Part shown: in pieces, positions 1-11,377 of the stretch
Position numbering within the stretch: position 1 is the stretch's first letter
How the letters are laid out: every line of letters begins with the position of its first letter
DNA from: Heterohyrax brucei
Taxonomy: Eukaryota; Chordata; Mammalia; Hyracoidea; Procaviidae
DNA: 64,000 bases
Assembly: GCA_028571685.1 (NCBI GenBank)
Contig: CM053162.1
Location: 8,684,001-8,748,000, forward strand
Reading direction: 5' to 3'
The notes under the pieces: model-generated
The model's input: only the letters and a program-made list of their open reading frames with translations
Told to the model about the DNA's origin: nothing
The model's database searches: none
Position numbers and translations under genes: made by a program

Positions 1-2872
1 TATTCCATCCTTTGATTTTCAATTTGTTCATATGTTTGAGTCTAAGGTGTGCTGCTTGTAAGCAACATATAGAGGGATCATATCTTTTGATCCACGCTGT
101 CACTCTGCCTCTTTATTGGATATTTTAGGCCATTTACATTTATTGTTTAATTATTGATTGGTGTGTGCTCAGTGCTGCCATTTTGATGCCTTTATTTTGT
201 GTTGTTGATGTTTTCTTTTCTTCTCTTAACATTCTGTTCTGCATCGTTTTTCTTTATGGTTTTACTTCTCATCTTTTCCAGTGTTGGTTTTGTGTTTGTT
301 GAGACTCCTGTACTGTTTCTTGTTTTGATACATCGCATTGTTAGTTTGCTTTGCAGCTTTCCCTTTGATCCCCTTAATGTTCTAAGTTTAAACCAATCTT
401 TAACTTCTTAACTTCCTCTCTATGTGAAAGGTTATAACTTACTGTAATATATCCCTCTTTATATTGTGATGATGTCATGGTTTTCATGTTGAGATCACTG
501 ATTCCCTTCTTTCAGTATTTAACTTTGATTGAGCTTTGTGACTTTCAAGCTGGGTAGGATTCTGGATGCTATGTCCGGCACTGTATCTTCAAGTATACAT
601 TTGTTCTTTGTGTTTTTCTAAACAAAGAGCTTCTTCCAGTGTTTCTTGTAGTTTGGGTTTGTTTTTTTCTGACTCAATGGCACTTGGCTGGCTGGCAAGC
701 TTGTGTTTATCTGCAAGTGTCTTAATTTCACCTTCATATTTGAGAGACAGTTTTGCAGGATATGTAATTCTTGCTTGGAAGTTCTTCTCCTTCAAGGCTT
801 TGAATGGGTCCTTCCACTACCTTCTTGCCAATGTGGTTTCTGCCACAAAGTCACATGAAAGGTGACATGGCATCCCTTTGTAAATTTTGTTTTAAGTCTC
901 GCTGCCTTTAAGAGTCTCTCTTTATGTTTCATTTCATTCAGCTTCATTATAACATGTCTTGGTGTCTTTCTTTTGGGGTCTGGTTTTTGTGGCATTCAAT
1001 AAGCATCTTTTATATTTGTGTTCTCTTCATAATTTCAGGGAAGTTTTCTATCTGCAACTGTTCAACAATTCTCCCTGATATTTTCAGCTATCTTTCCCTT
1101 TTCAGGAACTCCAATTATTCATAGATTATTCCTCTTCATAGAGTCCCACATGTTTCTTAATATTTCATCATTTCTTTTCTCTGAATTCTCCCTCATAATT
1201 GCTTGTGTCAGTTGCAATATCTTCAAGCTCATTAAATCTTCTTTCCAACTCCTCAAGCCTGCTCTTTTGGGTTTACACTGAATTGTCTAAATGTGTGATT
1301 TTATTATTGATCTGCTAGATTTCATATCATTGCTGTTCTAGCAGATCATGTAGCTTACTTAATTTTTCATTCTGTTCTGTTGTTTTGTCTGTTCTCTAGA
1401 AGAGCTCTATACTTAATTCTTTTGTATTCTAACTCTGATAATTTCAGAAAGGCTTCTTTCGGGAAGCTTTTTGATTTTTTGTTTTGGTAGCTTGTTGGAG
1501 CCATGGTGGTCTGCTTCTTTAAATGGTTAGATATTGGTAGTTGTCTTTGAGCCATTAAAAAGTTGCTAAGTTTCTCTAGCATTACACTAATTGGAGCTGT
1601 GGTGTCATCCTAAGAGAGGAATACAGGCACCAGTAGGTTTGTTTGCCAGCTGCATCTGTGTGACTGGCCCCCATCTGGGTTCTCAGGACCCACCTCCTGG
1701 ATACTGAATGTGGTGAGTTACTTGTGGCAACTCTTCGTCATTATGTCAGTCAAGGCTATGCTGTAGCTTGGGGTGGGGAGGAGACAAGGATGTCACCACA
1801 CTCAACTACCCTGGGACTGCTGCACTCTTGAGATGCATTTAGCTTGAAAACTGCTGTTTTGCTGACAGGGGCACAGTCCAGCAGGTTCCAAGAGCAGCTG
1901 GCCCCTCAGGATTCACAGACCTCACCTCCTGGCTGGCAGAGACAGTGCTCTACTCCTTGAGTCTCTGGGGAACAATTAGCTGATGCTATGGTGTGGCTCA
2001 GTGAAGTGTGGTGGAATTGACACCAACCCACTCAGCCTCTTGTCACCACTGCATTCTCCAGCTGGTCTTATTTTAAAGGCTGCCTTACTGTTGAGAGAAG
2101 GGCTGTCCAGCAGCTGTCAAGAGCAGGTGGACTCTCAGGGATTGCAGGGCCCCCTTCTGGCTGACAATGACAGTGCCTTGCAGACACTATGACATGGCTC
2201 AAAAAGGGAGGAGTTAGGGCACTTCCACTCTTGGCTGCCAGGCTCCACCCTGATGCCTTGATAAAAACAGCTATTCTGCTGGAGAAGTAGTTTTCAGACA
2301 GACATTGCTGCTCAGCGTGAGAATTAGCCCCAGCTGAGACTTCAAGCTTGGCTGACTCTGCCTCTCAGCTGAGCAAATGGCATCCTACTAGGGCAGGCCT
2401 TCTGGAGTGAGTCAGCAGAATCTATGGTGCTGCTCAGAAAAGAGAGGGAGGACTGGCACTGGTCCCCTTGATTGGCAGCTAGGCTCTCAAGATGTGGCTG
2501 TATCAAGCACGGTCTCTCTGCTGTGGTATATGCTGTTCACTTAAGCACTTAAGTTCAGTGCACTAGCATGACAGGCACACAGGCTTAGCAGACTCAGTCC
2601 CCACCTCCTGGATAACAAAGAAGGTGTCCATACCTGCAATCCCCTCAAATGATGCAGCAGTAGAAGCACGGCTCAGTGTGCCAGTGCCTCAGCTCTGACA
2701 GAGGTTGTTCTCCCTCTTCTGTTACTCAGTCCAATCTCACAACCTTCCATTACATCCTGGGGTTCCCAGAATGTCCACACTGTTCCATTCACTTATCATT
2801 CTAGCCTTAGTTCTCAGAGTGAGTCAAAGAGATGTGGGTTGAGCCAACCACCTTGGCTCTGCCTCACTACTG
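1..2872 (-). mobile_element. L1 LINE, 5' half, antisense (copy A)
   Basis: Read on the minus strand this is the 5' part of an L1 retrotransposon: 5'UTR at about 1505-2872, ORF1 at 586-1504, a short inter-ORF spacer, then the start of the ORF2 endonuclease domain at about 1-180, which runs off the window. The 5'UTR aligns by eye along its length with those at 24380-25645, 54781-56131 and 56347-57459. The 5' end at 2872 abuts the middle of an older L1 ORF1, so this copy probably inserted into that element. Confidence 0.85.
586..1504 (-). pseudogene. L1 ORF1 (nucleic-acid chaperone), broken
   Basis: This is a decayed L1 ORF1, the RNA-binding chaperone that coats L1 RNA. The start codon is the ATG at 1502-1504 (MAPTSYQNK...), equivalent to MAPENSQNK... 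of the copy starting at 57460. The N-terminal coiled-coil part (RALLENRQNN) and the C-terminal part (KHKERLLKAARLKTKF, then KYEGEIKTLADKHK) are recognisable, but stops and shifts separate them. Near 668-691 a short foreign segment resembling the RTE/SINE tail interrupts the C-terminal region. The product cannot be made whole. Confidence 0.75.
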
Positions 2873-4164
2873 TTCAGTTTGAGAGATACTTGGGGGAGAT
2901 AATTCTTGGCTTGTGGTTTTTTTCCTTCAAGGCTTTGTATGCCATCCCACTGCCTTCTTACCTACATCATTTCTGTTGAGTAGTCTGAGCGTAGTCTTAG
3001 TGATTCTCCCTTGTAGATGACGCCTCATTTACCCTTAGCCACTCTTCAAGTTCTATCTTTAGCTTTGATTTTGTCCAGTTTGATTATAATGTCTTGATGA
3101 CCTTATTTTGTGGTCTATGTTGTGTGGTATTCAACTGGCATCATGGATAGGTATCTTACACAGTATCAAGGAAGTTTTCTGCTAACAGATCTTCAGCAAT
3201 TCTCTTTATTTTCTTTTATCACCTCTTCTTCTGGTACTCCAGTCACTGGGAGTTTATTTTTCTTTATAGAATTCCACATAATTCTTAGGGTTTTCTCATT
3301 TTTTAATATAATTTTTGTCTGATTGTTCCTCAAGTATGGTGATGTCAAATGCTTTATCTTCAGTCTCACTAATTCTGTCTTTCATTGCTTCAAATCTGCT
3401 CCTTTAGCTTTTTGCTGAATTATTCACTTTTGAAATTTTACTATTAATCTTCTCAATTCTATTTACTGTCTCTATGTAGATTCTTGCAGCCTGTTCAGTT
3501 TGTCTTTATGCTGTGCTCTAAACTGTTGAAATTCCTCAGTTTTTGTGTCTTGTGTCCTTCTTGGTCTGTTCTGTGTTTTACCTGACCTCACTCATGATCT
3601 CTGAAAGAGTTCCATATATTAAACTTTTGTATTTTATAGCCAGTGATTCCAAGAAATCCTCTTAATCTGGAAGATTTCTTGTTCTTTATTTGGAGAACCT
3701 TCTGAGACCATTGTATTCTGCCTCTTTATGTGATTTGATATTGACTATTGACTTTAAGCCATTAATAAGTTATTGGATTTACTTATTTTTTATTTGTTTA
3801 CTGTGCCCTACCTTCTTTTTTATTTTCTTTTTTGTTTTGAAATGACAAGCAGACTGTTCATATGAGATAATTTGATTATTGGTGACTTTGAAGCTCGAAC
3901 GTGCTATCATCAGATGGATAGAGCTGGTGCTAAGTACATGAGCCCGAGTCCATTCACTTGTCTTATATATATTCAGCTCAGGTATTCAGTTAGTTGGTCA
4001 CCAAGTGTATGGTGCAGCATCTTATACTGTGGTATAAGTATAGGTACCTGTCTGAACCCAGTGAGAAAAGCAGGGGCTAACAGCCACCCCTGCATATCTG
4101 TGAGACAAATATGTCCTTATTCCTTAAAGTGTGTGGGTGGGTAGGTTTAGTACCTAGATTCTGC
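2873..4164 (-). mobile_element. Older L1 fragment: ORF1 plus 5'UTR, antisense
   Basis: On the minus strand 2873-3790 matches L1 ORF1 by eye (C-terminal region at 2885-3110, coiled-coil region around 3380-3780). It is more diverged than copy A. The stretch 3850-4164 resembles the old 5'UTR at 30500-30640: both share a 'caccaagtgt' context next to a 'cattcagc' block. The 5'UTR assignment rests on that similarity and is less certain than the ORF1 call. Confidence 0.65.
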
Positions 4165-4600
4165 ATGGTATCATGCATTGATTATGTCCTCTCAAGAATT
4201 TGTGTAGCAATTGGGCTAAGACATGATTTCTGGTATTATATAATGTTCCTATACACTGTAAACTCTGTCTCTGTGATGCTGATGAGGTAGGATGGGCAGC
4301 AGTTGTGTTGATGGGGCAGGACTTAGTGTATAAGCTTGTATAGTGCCTTGAGGCAGTATCTTGGGATGTAAAGGAAATGGAAGAAAGCAGAGAGTTGGAA
4401 CCTTCATATCACCAGAAAAGAAGCAGTGCTGAAAGAACACATCCTTTGGACTTGGGGTCCCTGTGCCTCAGCAACTCAAAGTCCAGGAGAGGATTGATGG
4501 TAAGGATCTTCCTTCAGAATCAACAGAGAAGGCCTTCTGCCCAGAAAGCACAGCCTGAAACCAGAGGCCTGAAAAGCATAGTTCTTCTAGCAACAGGGGG
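4165..4600 (+). mobile_element. MaLR-type solo LTR, 3'-truncated, sense
   Basis: This is homologous to the complete LTR at 41741-42239: similar start (atcatgcattgattatgtcc against gtcatggattgaattgtgtc), a shared 'gcagttgtgttg' block, a 'cttgggatgtaaaggaaatg' block and the 'gcagagagtt' block. Similarity fades near 4600, before the usual end. The layout (tg...gaattgtgtcccc... to ...aaagccatccactt...gactaagaca) is that of ERVL-MaLR LTRs of the MST/MLT1 kind. Orientation is opposite to the copies at 5002 and 5951. Confidence 0.7.
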
Positions 4601-5001
4601 AAACTGAGGCTGGAGTCCTGAATGGCTTTGCTCCAAAGTACTTGCCACAACCCCACTTGGGAAACTTAACACTCACATTCCATAGAGCCCAGATGGTGAT
4701 TCTGAGAGGAAAACTCACAGCTTGTGAGTGGGAATGTATCAGATTGGGATAATTCTGTTTCTGCGTAGGTAGGGATGGTTCTTTCCCTACATCAAGTAAT
4801 GGTGGTTCTATACCTATATTAGGTGGGGATCATCTGTACCCTGAGGCAGGTTTTGGGTTGTTCTGTCATTTTCATGATGTTCTGGTTGATTTTGTTATGT
4901 GTAGCTGTTTATGAATAGTTCTGTATAAGATATTAGGCATGATTCTCTGCAGAGCATCTTTGGCTACCATTGGTTGGAGTAAAATCTTTAAAAGAGGGTG
5001 A

Positions 5002-5498
5002 TGCTTTAGAAAGCTAGTGTTGCTATAACAGAAGTAGCACAAGTAGATGGCTTTAAACAGAGAAATTTTATTTTGTCACAGTCTGGTTGGCTAAAAAGTC
5101 CAAATTCAGGGTGCCAGTTGCAGGGGAAGGCTTTCTCTTCTGTTACTGGAGGAAGGTCCTTGTCATAAATCTTCCCATGGACTGGAAGCTTCTGAGGCAC
5201 AGGTATTGAGGTTCTTTCTAAAGGATGAGCTCAGCTTCCAGCAATGTCTCTTGATGGTATGAGGTCCCTCAATCTCTCCCCTAGCTTCTTTTCTTTCTAT
5301 CTCAGGAGACTGCGTCAAGGCACACAAACAATCTTACACATTGAGTCCTGCCCCACCAACACAACTACTGCCTGTCCATCCTTATTAACATCATAGAGAC
5401 AGGATTTACAACCTGGAGGACATCACAACACCACCAAGAATCAGTGGCCTAGACAAATTACTACAGGTTTTGAGGAGAACACAATTCAGTCCATGACG
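5002..5498 (-). mobile_element. MaLR-type solo LTR, antisense
   Basis: This is the same family as 5951-6495 and 10443-10933. It carries the antisense start 'ctagtgttgctataacagaa', the 'tccaaattcagggtgcca' block, the 'catcatagagacaggattta' block and the end 'cacaattcagtccatgac'. Flanking five-base duplications are not clear. The preceding 4601-5001 holds no element I could identify. Confidence 0.8.
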
Positions 5499-5950
5499 GA
5501 TGGCTGCCCAGATGTTAGGTTATTTTTGCAATGTAGCAAAGAATGTGTACCCCCAAATGGGATGGCAGTTAGAATAGGAATTATTGTTTCTGAAGATTAG
5601 CTAGTCTTTCTCTATCTATCTCAGTAACTAGACAACGTAAAGTGGAAACCAAAGCCATCATACTGTCACACAAATCCTGCTGATGAAGTGCGTTCTTCGG
5701 GACTTAATTAAGAGTGCTAGTTTGCAGTAAATTTATTTCTTTAGTTCTAATTTCCTTGAAATATTTTATCATTCCTTACTGTAGCCATTGAAGAAGGCAG
5801 TATCCTTTGGAGAACTTGTTCCATGTATTTCTCAGCAGTGGTAAGGGAAAATATATTTCCCTGGAAAGCAGAAATCACGCAATAATCCTAGCCCTCCAGA
5901 GTTCCAGGAGGTGGAGATATTCCTGTAATAATTAAAATCTGGTTATTCAG

Positions 5951-6495
5951 TGTCTTAATCGTATGGTACTGCTCTAAGAGAAATACTACAAGCAGATGGC
6001 TTTAGAAAGAGAAATTTTGCTCTGCCACAGTCCAGAATGCTATAAGTCCAAATTCAGGGCATCAGTTCCAGGAGAGGGATTTCTTTGCTGGCTCTGAAGG
6101 AGGGTCTTTGTCATCAGTCTTCCTCTGGACTGGGACTTCTGATGTACAGAAACCTCAAGTCTTATCCAAAAGACATGCTCTGCTCTTGGCACTGCTTTCT
6201 TAGTGGCATCCAAATCCAAGTGCCATCGAGTCAGATCCGACTCATGGTCTTAGTGGTATAAGGTCCCACAATTTCTGCTTGCTTTCCTTTCCTTTATATC
6301 CCAATAGAGTGCCTCAAGGCACAATACAGTCATGCACATTGAGTCTAGCCTCACCAACAAAACTGCTGCCCATTGTCCCTCATTAACACTACAGAAGCAA
6401 GATTTACAACATGGAGGAACATCACACAATATCAGGAAACAGGACCCGACCAAATTGCTACACACTTTCTGGGGGACACGATTCAATCCACGACA
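5951..6495 (-). mobile_element. MaLR-type solo LTR with perfect TSD, antisense
   Basis: The element runs from tgtcttaatc to ccacgaca and is flanked by identical 5-bp duplications 'ttcag' (5946-5950 and 6496-6500), as expected for retroviral integration followed by LTR-LTR recombination. At 545 bp it is longer than its relatives because it holds a 41-bp micro-insertion plus its 9-bp duplication at 6198-6256. Confidence 0.88.
6207..6247 (-). mobile_element. 41-bp AfroSINE/RTE tail micro-insertion
   Basis: A 41-bp segment reading 'aagtgccatcgagtcagatc' in its middle is the reverse complement of the terminal tail shared by AfroSINEs and RTE. It is flanked by identical 9-bp duplications 'tcttagtgg' at 6198-6206 and 6248-6256. 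Removing it restores the LTR sequence. It looks like target-primed insertion that stopped almost at once. Confidence 0.85.
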
Positions 6496-6500
6496 TTCAG

Positions 6501-8506
6501 CTTTCCCATTATCTCCTCTGCTATAATGAGAGCCAGTCCAACTGCCTGAGCGCAAATGACACAGATATAATGAGATGTGTCAACCACTTGTGTTTCTGTC
6601 TTATGTGATCAATTTTCATAGTTTTTCGGTCCACCCACAGACAGATCATGAAACCTTGCCTTATTGGAAATAGAGAAATCAATAATGAGGCATCCCTTAT
6701 CCAAGTCAGATTCTAACCTCTTCTGGACAACAGTTCATCCTTAGAGGTAAAACCATTGGAAGTGGAAGATTGAATTTTACCTGAAATGTGTTAGCACCTG
6801 TCTGAGATCATGTTACACACTACTCCTTATGAAAAACACCCACACTCTGTCCTCTCAGTTTACACTGTATTTATTCATTATGTACCTAGGTCTTGCGGCT
6901 GTGAATCTTACTCCAGCAGAAATTAGAGCCCATTAAATCAGCCCAACATTATTCTCAAAACTATAGTCTATTTGTGGCAACAAAAGCATCTCTTCTGGGA
7001 ACCTAGATGTAGGGGGCAGTTTACATTCAGAGAGTGTCCAAAGCAGATGCCGCTGGGGATGACAAACAGTGGTGGGAGGAGTCCCACATGCCCAGTCTTC
7101 ACATTTACTGTAGTCTACCCACCTCTGCTTCATCTGTGCGTCATCCTTAGAAACCATACTAAGTCCAAATTGATCCTCTTATATACAAATAAGTGTGGGT
7201 CAAACAATTCAGTTTGGCTTTTTATATTTGCTTTTTGAAAATAGCCCTTCAAATTCTCAAGTAATCAAAGATGTCATTTGTTTTCTAAAAAAGTCAGGCC
7301 GACACTTAAACATGTTAAAATGAGTTGGTCCCCAACTCATCACCTGACCTCAGGAAGGGTGGTTGGCATAATGCAGGCTTGGAACATACAAATTGGGGTA
7401 CTTATGGAACTGTCATCATCTCTACCCAGACAGCCTTTCTGAGTTGAGGGGACTGACTCAAAAGTGAATCCATATTTATTCTGGTGTGTTGTTGGCTTTT
7501 CATAAGCAATGAAATTTACTTTCTGTGTGCTAACATTCTGGGAGTGTCTGTGTGTTCAGGATCTGGCTGGATAAACATAGGTCCCATGGAGTGCTTGATG
7601 TTGTGGGGGTAGACTCCCAACCCTAGCAATCTTACTGATGTTTGTAATTTTGAGACAACCTGTGAGTGTATCAGAATGGACTTTTATATAGCTCCTTAGG
7701 TGGAAAGGGCTGTGGTCATATCCTTGTTGCAACAGCTTTGTTCTCTTTTAGGTTGTGTCCTAGTTCTGAGCATGACTCTCTTCCTCTGATATCCAGCTCT
7801 CAGCTGTAGATGCGAAGCAACTTGGTGAAGTTTCATGATGCAGGCACCACTGGAAAAAGTGTCTCTATAGCACCCCCAGGGTTACCTCATCCCACAGCAT
7901 TCGTGTATTACTGACCATAAAAACATTTTTTTAAGAGAAAGAAAGATCAGCTGTTTTAAAATAGCCAAGATAAGTTTTTCTTTGTTTTGTAACCTTCTGT
8001 TCAGAGCTCCTGAGGTAGCATCATATGTTTGAAGAGCATTTTATATGTAGATGGAACTTTCTCCCACGTTACTACTTCAGTACACATATATTTTTTTCAT
8101 ACAGATGTAGTTTCTTGTATGGAAACAGTCATCATTCATCTCTGCTCTAGTCACCTCCTGTTGTTAAAATGTTGTTTGAATGTTTTCAATCCAAAATTTA
8201 TATTTTCTTGCAGGCTCAGCAGGATTTGACATACTCCGCACTGGATTAGGGGCTGTTCATGGGAAACCAGGTGCTCAAATGAGAATGGGATTGGATGTTG
8301 CCATAGTGACCCTTCACATCCTCCAGTCCAGACTGGAATGATTAACTCAGGGCAGCACGTGGTTATCACTTTACATTCCCATTAACTTGCTGATGATTAG
8401 CATTAGTGAGAATAATGTCGCTGTCCCTCTGAAATTCTGCAAATCCCTAAAGAGCTAACTTACTTCTTGGGAAATACTAGAGAAAAAAGATGTCGTTCCT
8501 GTACAT
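6501..8506. other. Unassigned interspersed sequence
   Basis: I recognise no element or gene here. Short open frames lie in both strands without homology I know, and no exon-like structure is supported. A perfect 9-bp-arm hairpin lies at 7320-7340 (arms atgagttgg/ccaactcat, loop tcc). Confidence 0.5.
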
Positions 8507-8732
8507 CAGTGGTTTTTAGAGGGATGAGGGGTGCTTTGTTCCACAGGGATTATTTGGCAATTTCTGGAGACATTGTTTCTGGTTGTCACAACTCAGCGAA
8601 GGTTACTACTGGCATCTAATGAATAGCAGAGTCCAGGAATGCTGCTAGATATCCTACAGTGTGTAAGTCAATCCCTTAAGACACTAAATAATCCAGACCC
8701 AAACATCAATTGTGCTGAGGTTGAGAAACCTG
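8507..8732 (+). mobile_element. MER20 (hAT-Charlie non-autonomous DNA transposon)
   Basis: The ends are the hAT-type inverted repeats CAGTGGTTTTTAGAGG and GGTTGAGAAACCTG. Inside are the familiar MER20 blocks 'ttggcaatttctggagacat' and 'ctactggcatctaatg'. The flanking 8-bp target duplications are ctgtacat (8499-8506) and atgtatat (8733-8740), matching at 6 of 8 positions, which fits an ancient eutherian insertion. Confidence 0.88.
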
Positions 8733-8740
8733 ATGTATAT

Positions 8741-9245
8741 AACCAAGCTGGAAATCTAGGTGGAGATTCACAGTATTTCAGATGTCTGTTACTATCAGTA
8801 GGAGGGAAAGCAATAGGTTATTTATTAGCTGAGTAAGTAAATGCAAGAGTAAGTAAACACAAGAGAACTGTAGTACGTAGAACTGCATTTTCATGAGTAG
8901 GAGAATGTGGAGTGTATGGTGACCTCTCCTGGAAATTCTTCTCTGAATTATGACCTCAGCCTACATTGTCTAATACTGCTCCTCTGTTATTAAAATTCCT
9001 TTCTGCACAATTCATATGAATGTAAATCCTTCCTTTAAAGTCATATCAGGAAGACTCACCAATTTTTCATTTGAAAAATTGTAACTTAAAAACAATGTAC
9101 TTACTTCTAATCACCACCTCTCTCTGGAAATCTTAGGACTAAAAAAAGGCAGATAGAATGACCTTTGGAGCTCATTTCATAACCCCATCCATCAGTTACC
9201 ATTCATGCTTAATTGGTATTTCTTTGATCTCAGTATTCTAGTTAT
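8741..9245. other. Unassigned sequence
   Basis: I recognise no repeat family or coding exon. A run of 'gtaagtaaa' words near 8835-8860 is the only local regularity. Confidence 0.45.
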
Positions 9246-9299
9246 AAACCAAAAACCAAACCCATTGTCATCTACTCCAACTCACAGTAACCCTATAAA
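9246..9299 (-). mobile_element. AfroSINE 3'-tail fragment, antisense
   Basis: The segment 'aaccaaacccattgtcatct' followed by 'actcacagtaaccctata' is the reverse complement of the SINE/RTE tail. No tRNA-like head is present. A possible short duplication 'tataaa' flanks it, but that string could also be part of the tail, so the duplication is not proven. Confidence 0.6.
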
Positions 9300-10239
9300 T
9301 TGTCACTTAAAATGTGAGTCATATGACCGTGCAGGGAGAGCAGTGAAGCTGCATGTAGATCAGCATGCAAATTTATGTGAGAATGTACATTTTCATTCAA
9401 TCATAATAATAAAAAAAAGTGTTCTCAAAAAAATGTGATTCATATGCTGTATAAGTACAATCAACTTTTGTGTGAGGTCAGGAAGTAGAAAATTTTCTTT
9501 AAGGAGCAGGAAGTATATCACATGAAATCAAAACGGTGATGTGCTTTTTATGAATTAGATGGCACTTTATCCTTCCATTTTTCGTTATATAATCTCATCA
9601 CATAGTCTCCTTTTCTTCTCTTCCCCTCCCTCTCCTCTTTCCTTTAGCTGGATTTGACTTTGCCAGGTGGACTCAGAATACTGGGTAGCTCTGAGTAGCA
9701 ATGCTTTAGTTCACCATTCACCCTAGCCTCATCTGGTAAGTCTCGCTAAATGGCTTTACTGGCTTCATTTTATTATCCATTGAAGAAATGCTTCTATACC
9801 CAGATTTGAAGATTTTAAGAACCCTGTGGCTTACAATCCTAGAAGCAAGAGAAAGGAGGGCACCTAGTTCCCCAATGCTGAGCACACCTTTCCTGGAGAC
9901 CTGACTCCTTACTCTCTGATGGTCAGCACTGACTTCCCTCTCATTCTGTCTTCTGATTCAGGATTTGCCAATCAGACTAGTAGAAAAGATAAGATTTAAG
10001 GGGTGTAATAGATTCCTCACACCCAGTATTCTTTTAATAGCATATGAGGCATTTCATTACATAATTAGAGATGAAACTCTATGTACAAGTATCCCTGCAA
10101 AGACAAATACTGAACTAAATTGGCAGTAAGATATAGGTAACTCAGTCTTTCCTCAAAGCAGAGATGGTATGTGCTTATGTGCCTATTTTGGTTTTTATCT
10201 TTGGGTTTCTCTGGGTAGGCGGTGCAGCTGAGGACAGTA
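9300..10239. other. Unassigned sequence
   Basis: I see no recognisable transposon or gene. There is a pyrimidine-rich patch at about 9609-9650 and otherwise plain AT-rich sequence. Confidence 0.45.
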
Positions 10240-11125
10240 TGTTGTTGTTAGTTGCCATTGAGCTAACTTCAACTCATGGTTACCCCTAGGTACAAAAGGA
10301 TAGAATACTGCCTGGCCCTATGTCATCTTTGTGATCATTGGTATGCTCCATTTCATGATTGTGGCTACTGTGTATTCTGAGTACTTTCCAAGTTAGGAGT
10401 TCATCTTCCAGCACTATACTGGACAATATTCTGTTGTGACCCTGTCTTAGTCATCTAGAAATGTTGTAATAGAAATACCATGACTGGATTGCTTTAACAA
10501 AGAGAAATGTATTTCCTCACAGAAAAGCAAGCTAAAAGTCCAAATTCATGGCATCAGCTCCGTGGAAAATCTTTCTCTGTTGGCTCTGATAGAAGGTCCT
10601 TGTCCTATACTGGGATCTTCCCCTGGACTGGGGTCTTCTGAGGTACAGGGACTCTGGGTCCAAGTGACACATTCTAACCCTGATCCTGCATCTTTCCTCA
10701 GCTCTCTGCTTACTTCCCTTTCCTTTATATTCCAAGAGACTGCCGCAAAGCATAGTACAATCATACACATTGAATCCTGCCCCACCAACACAACTGCCAG
10801 CCATCCTCCCTTATTAACGTCATAGAGGCAGGTATACAGCATGTAGGTACAGCATACAAAATCAAACATCATGGCCTAACCAAATTGCTACATGTGTTTT
10901 TTGGGGTGGGTGGGCACAATTCAATCCAAGACAGACCCAAAGGTTTTTACTGGCTAATTTTCCATAGGAGATTGTTAGACTTTTCTTCTTAGTCTGTATT
11001 AGTCTGGAAGTTAAGCTGAAATCTGCCCACATCAGTCAACCTGCTGGTCTTTGAAATAACTGTGGCATGGCTTCCAGCATCATATCAACATGTAAGACAC
11101 CACAGTAGCACAATCTGATAGATGA
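10240..11125 (-). mobile_element. RTE (BovB-type) deletion derivative, antisense, with nested LTR
   Basis: On the minus strand the left end (10240-10370) is the RTE 3' end, matching 12546-12670 and 47592-47710. From about 10375 the sequence switches directly to the RTE 5' leader, matching 11555-11630 in reverse complement. It resumes after the nested LTR (10443-10933) through about 11125, the antisense 5' terminus. The whole coding region is absent. It could be a single deleted copy or a member of a mobilised non-autonomous RTE family. Confidence 0.7.
10443..10933 (-). mobile_element. MaLR-type solo LTR inside RTE, with perfect TSD
   Basis: The 491-bp LTR starts at tgtcttagtc and ends at tccaagaca. 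The 5-bp duplication 'gaccc' is identical on both sides (10438-10442 and 10934-10938). The RTE leader is continuous once the LTR and one duplication are removed, so the LTR is younger than the RTE derivative. Confidence 0.9.
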
Positions 11126-11377
11126 TAGGAGGATATAGAGTTGGATAGGAGAAGAATGTAGAACCACTGGATGTCTAGAAAAAGTAAGGCCAAAGGAAGA
11201 CACATTTCATTATTTTCATATTTTTTATTGAGTCTTATATCCTCAGCACTTGTTCTTTTCTAGCTTTTACCTGGTTTACTTCCTGAGCCACATTGACATG
11301 TGACTTACGGAGTCATGTGTAGAGTCTTTGGCATAGAACCATTTCTCACCTTTCCCATCTTTAATGTCAAGGTCAGC

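Noticed and set aside
4377-4607. 76-codon frame on plus as a small gene
   Set aside because: It falls in a MaLR-type LTR; the same block occurs without an open frame at 41940-42100.
7320-7340. Hairpin with 9-bp arms as terminator or small RNA
   Set aside because: Eukaryotic context with no adjacent gene or T-run. One short hairpin of this size is expected by chance in 64 kb.
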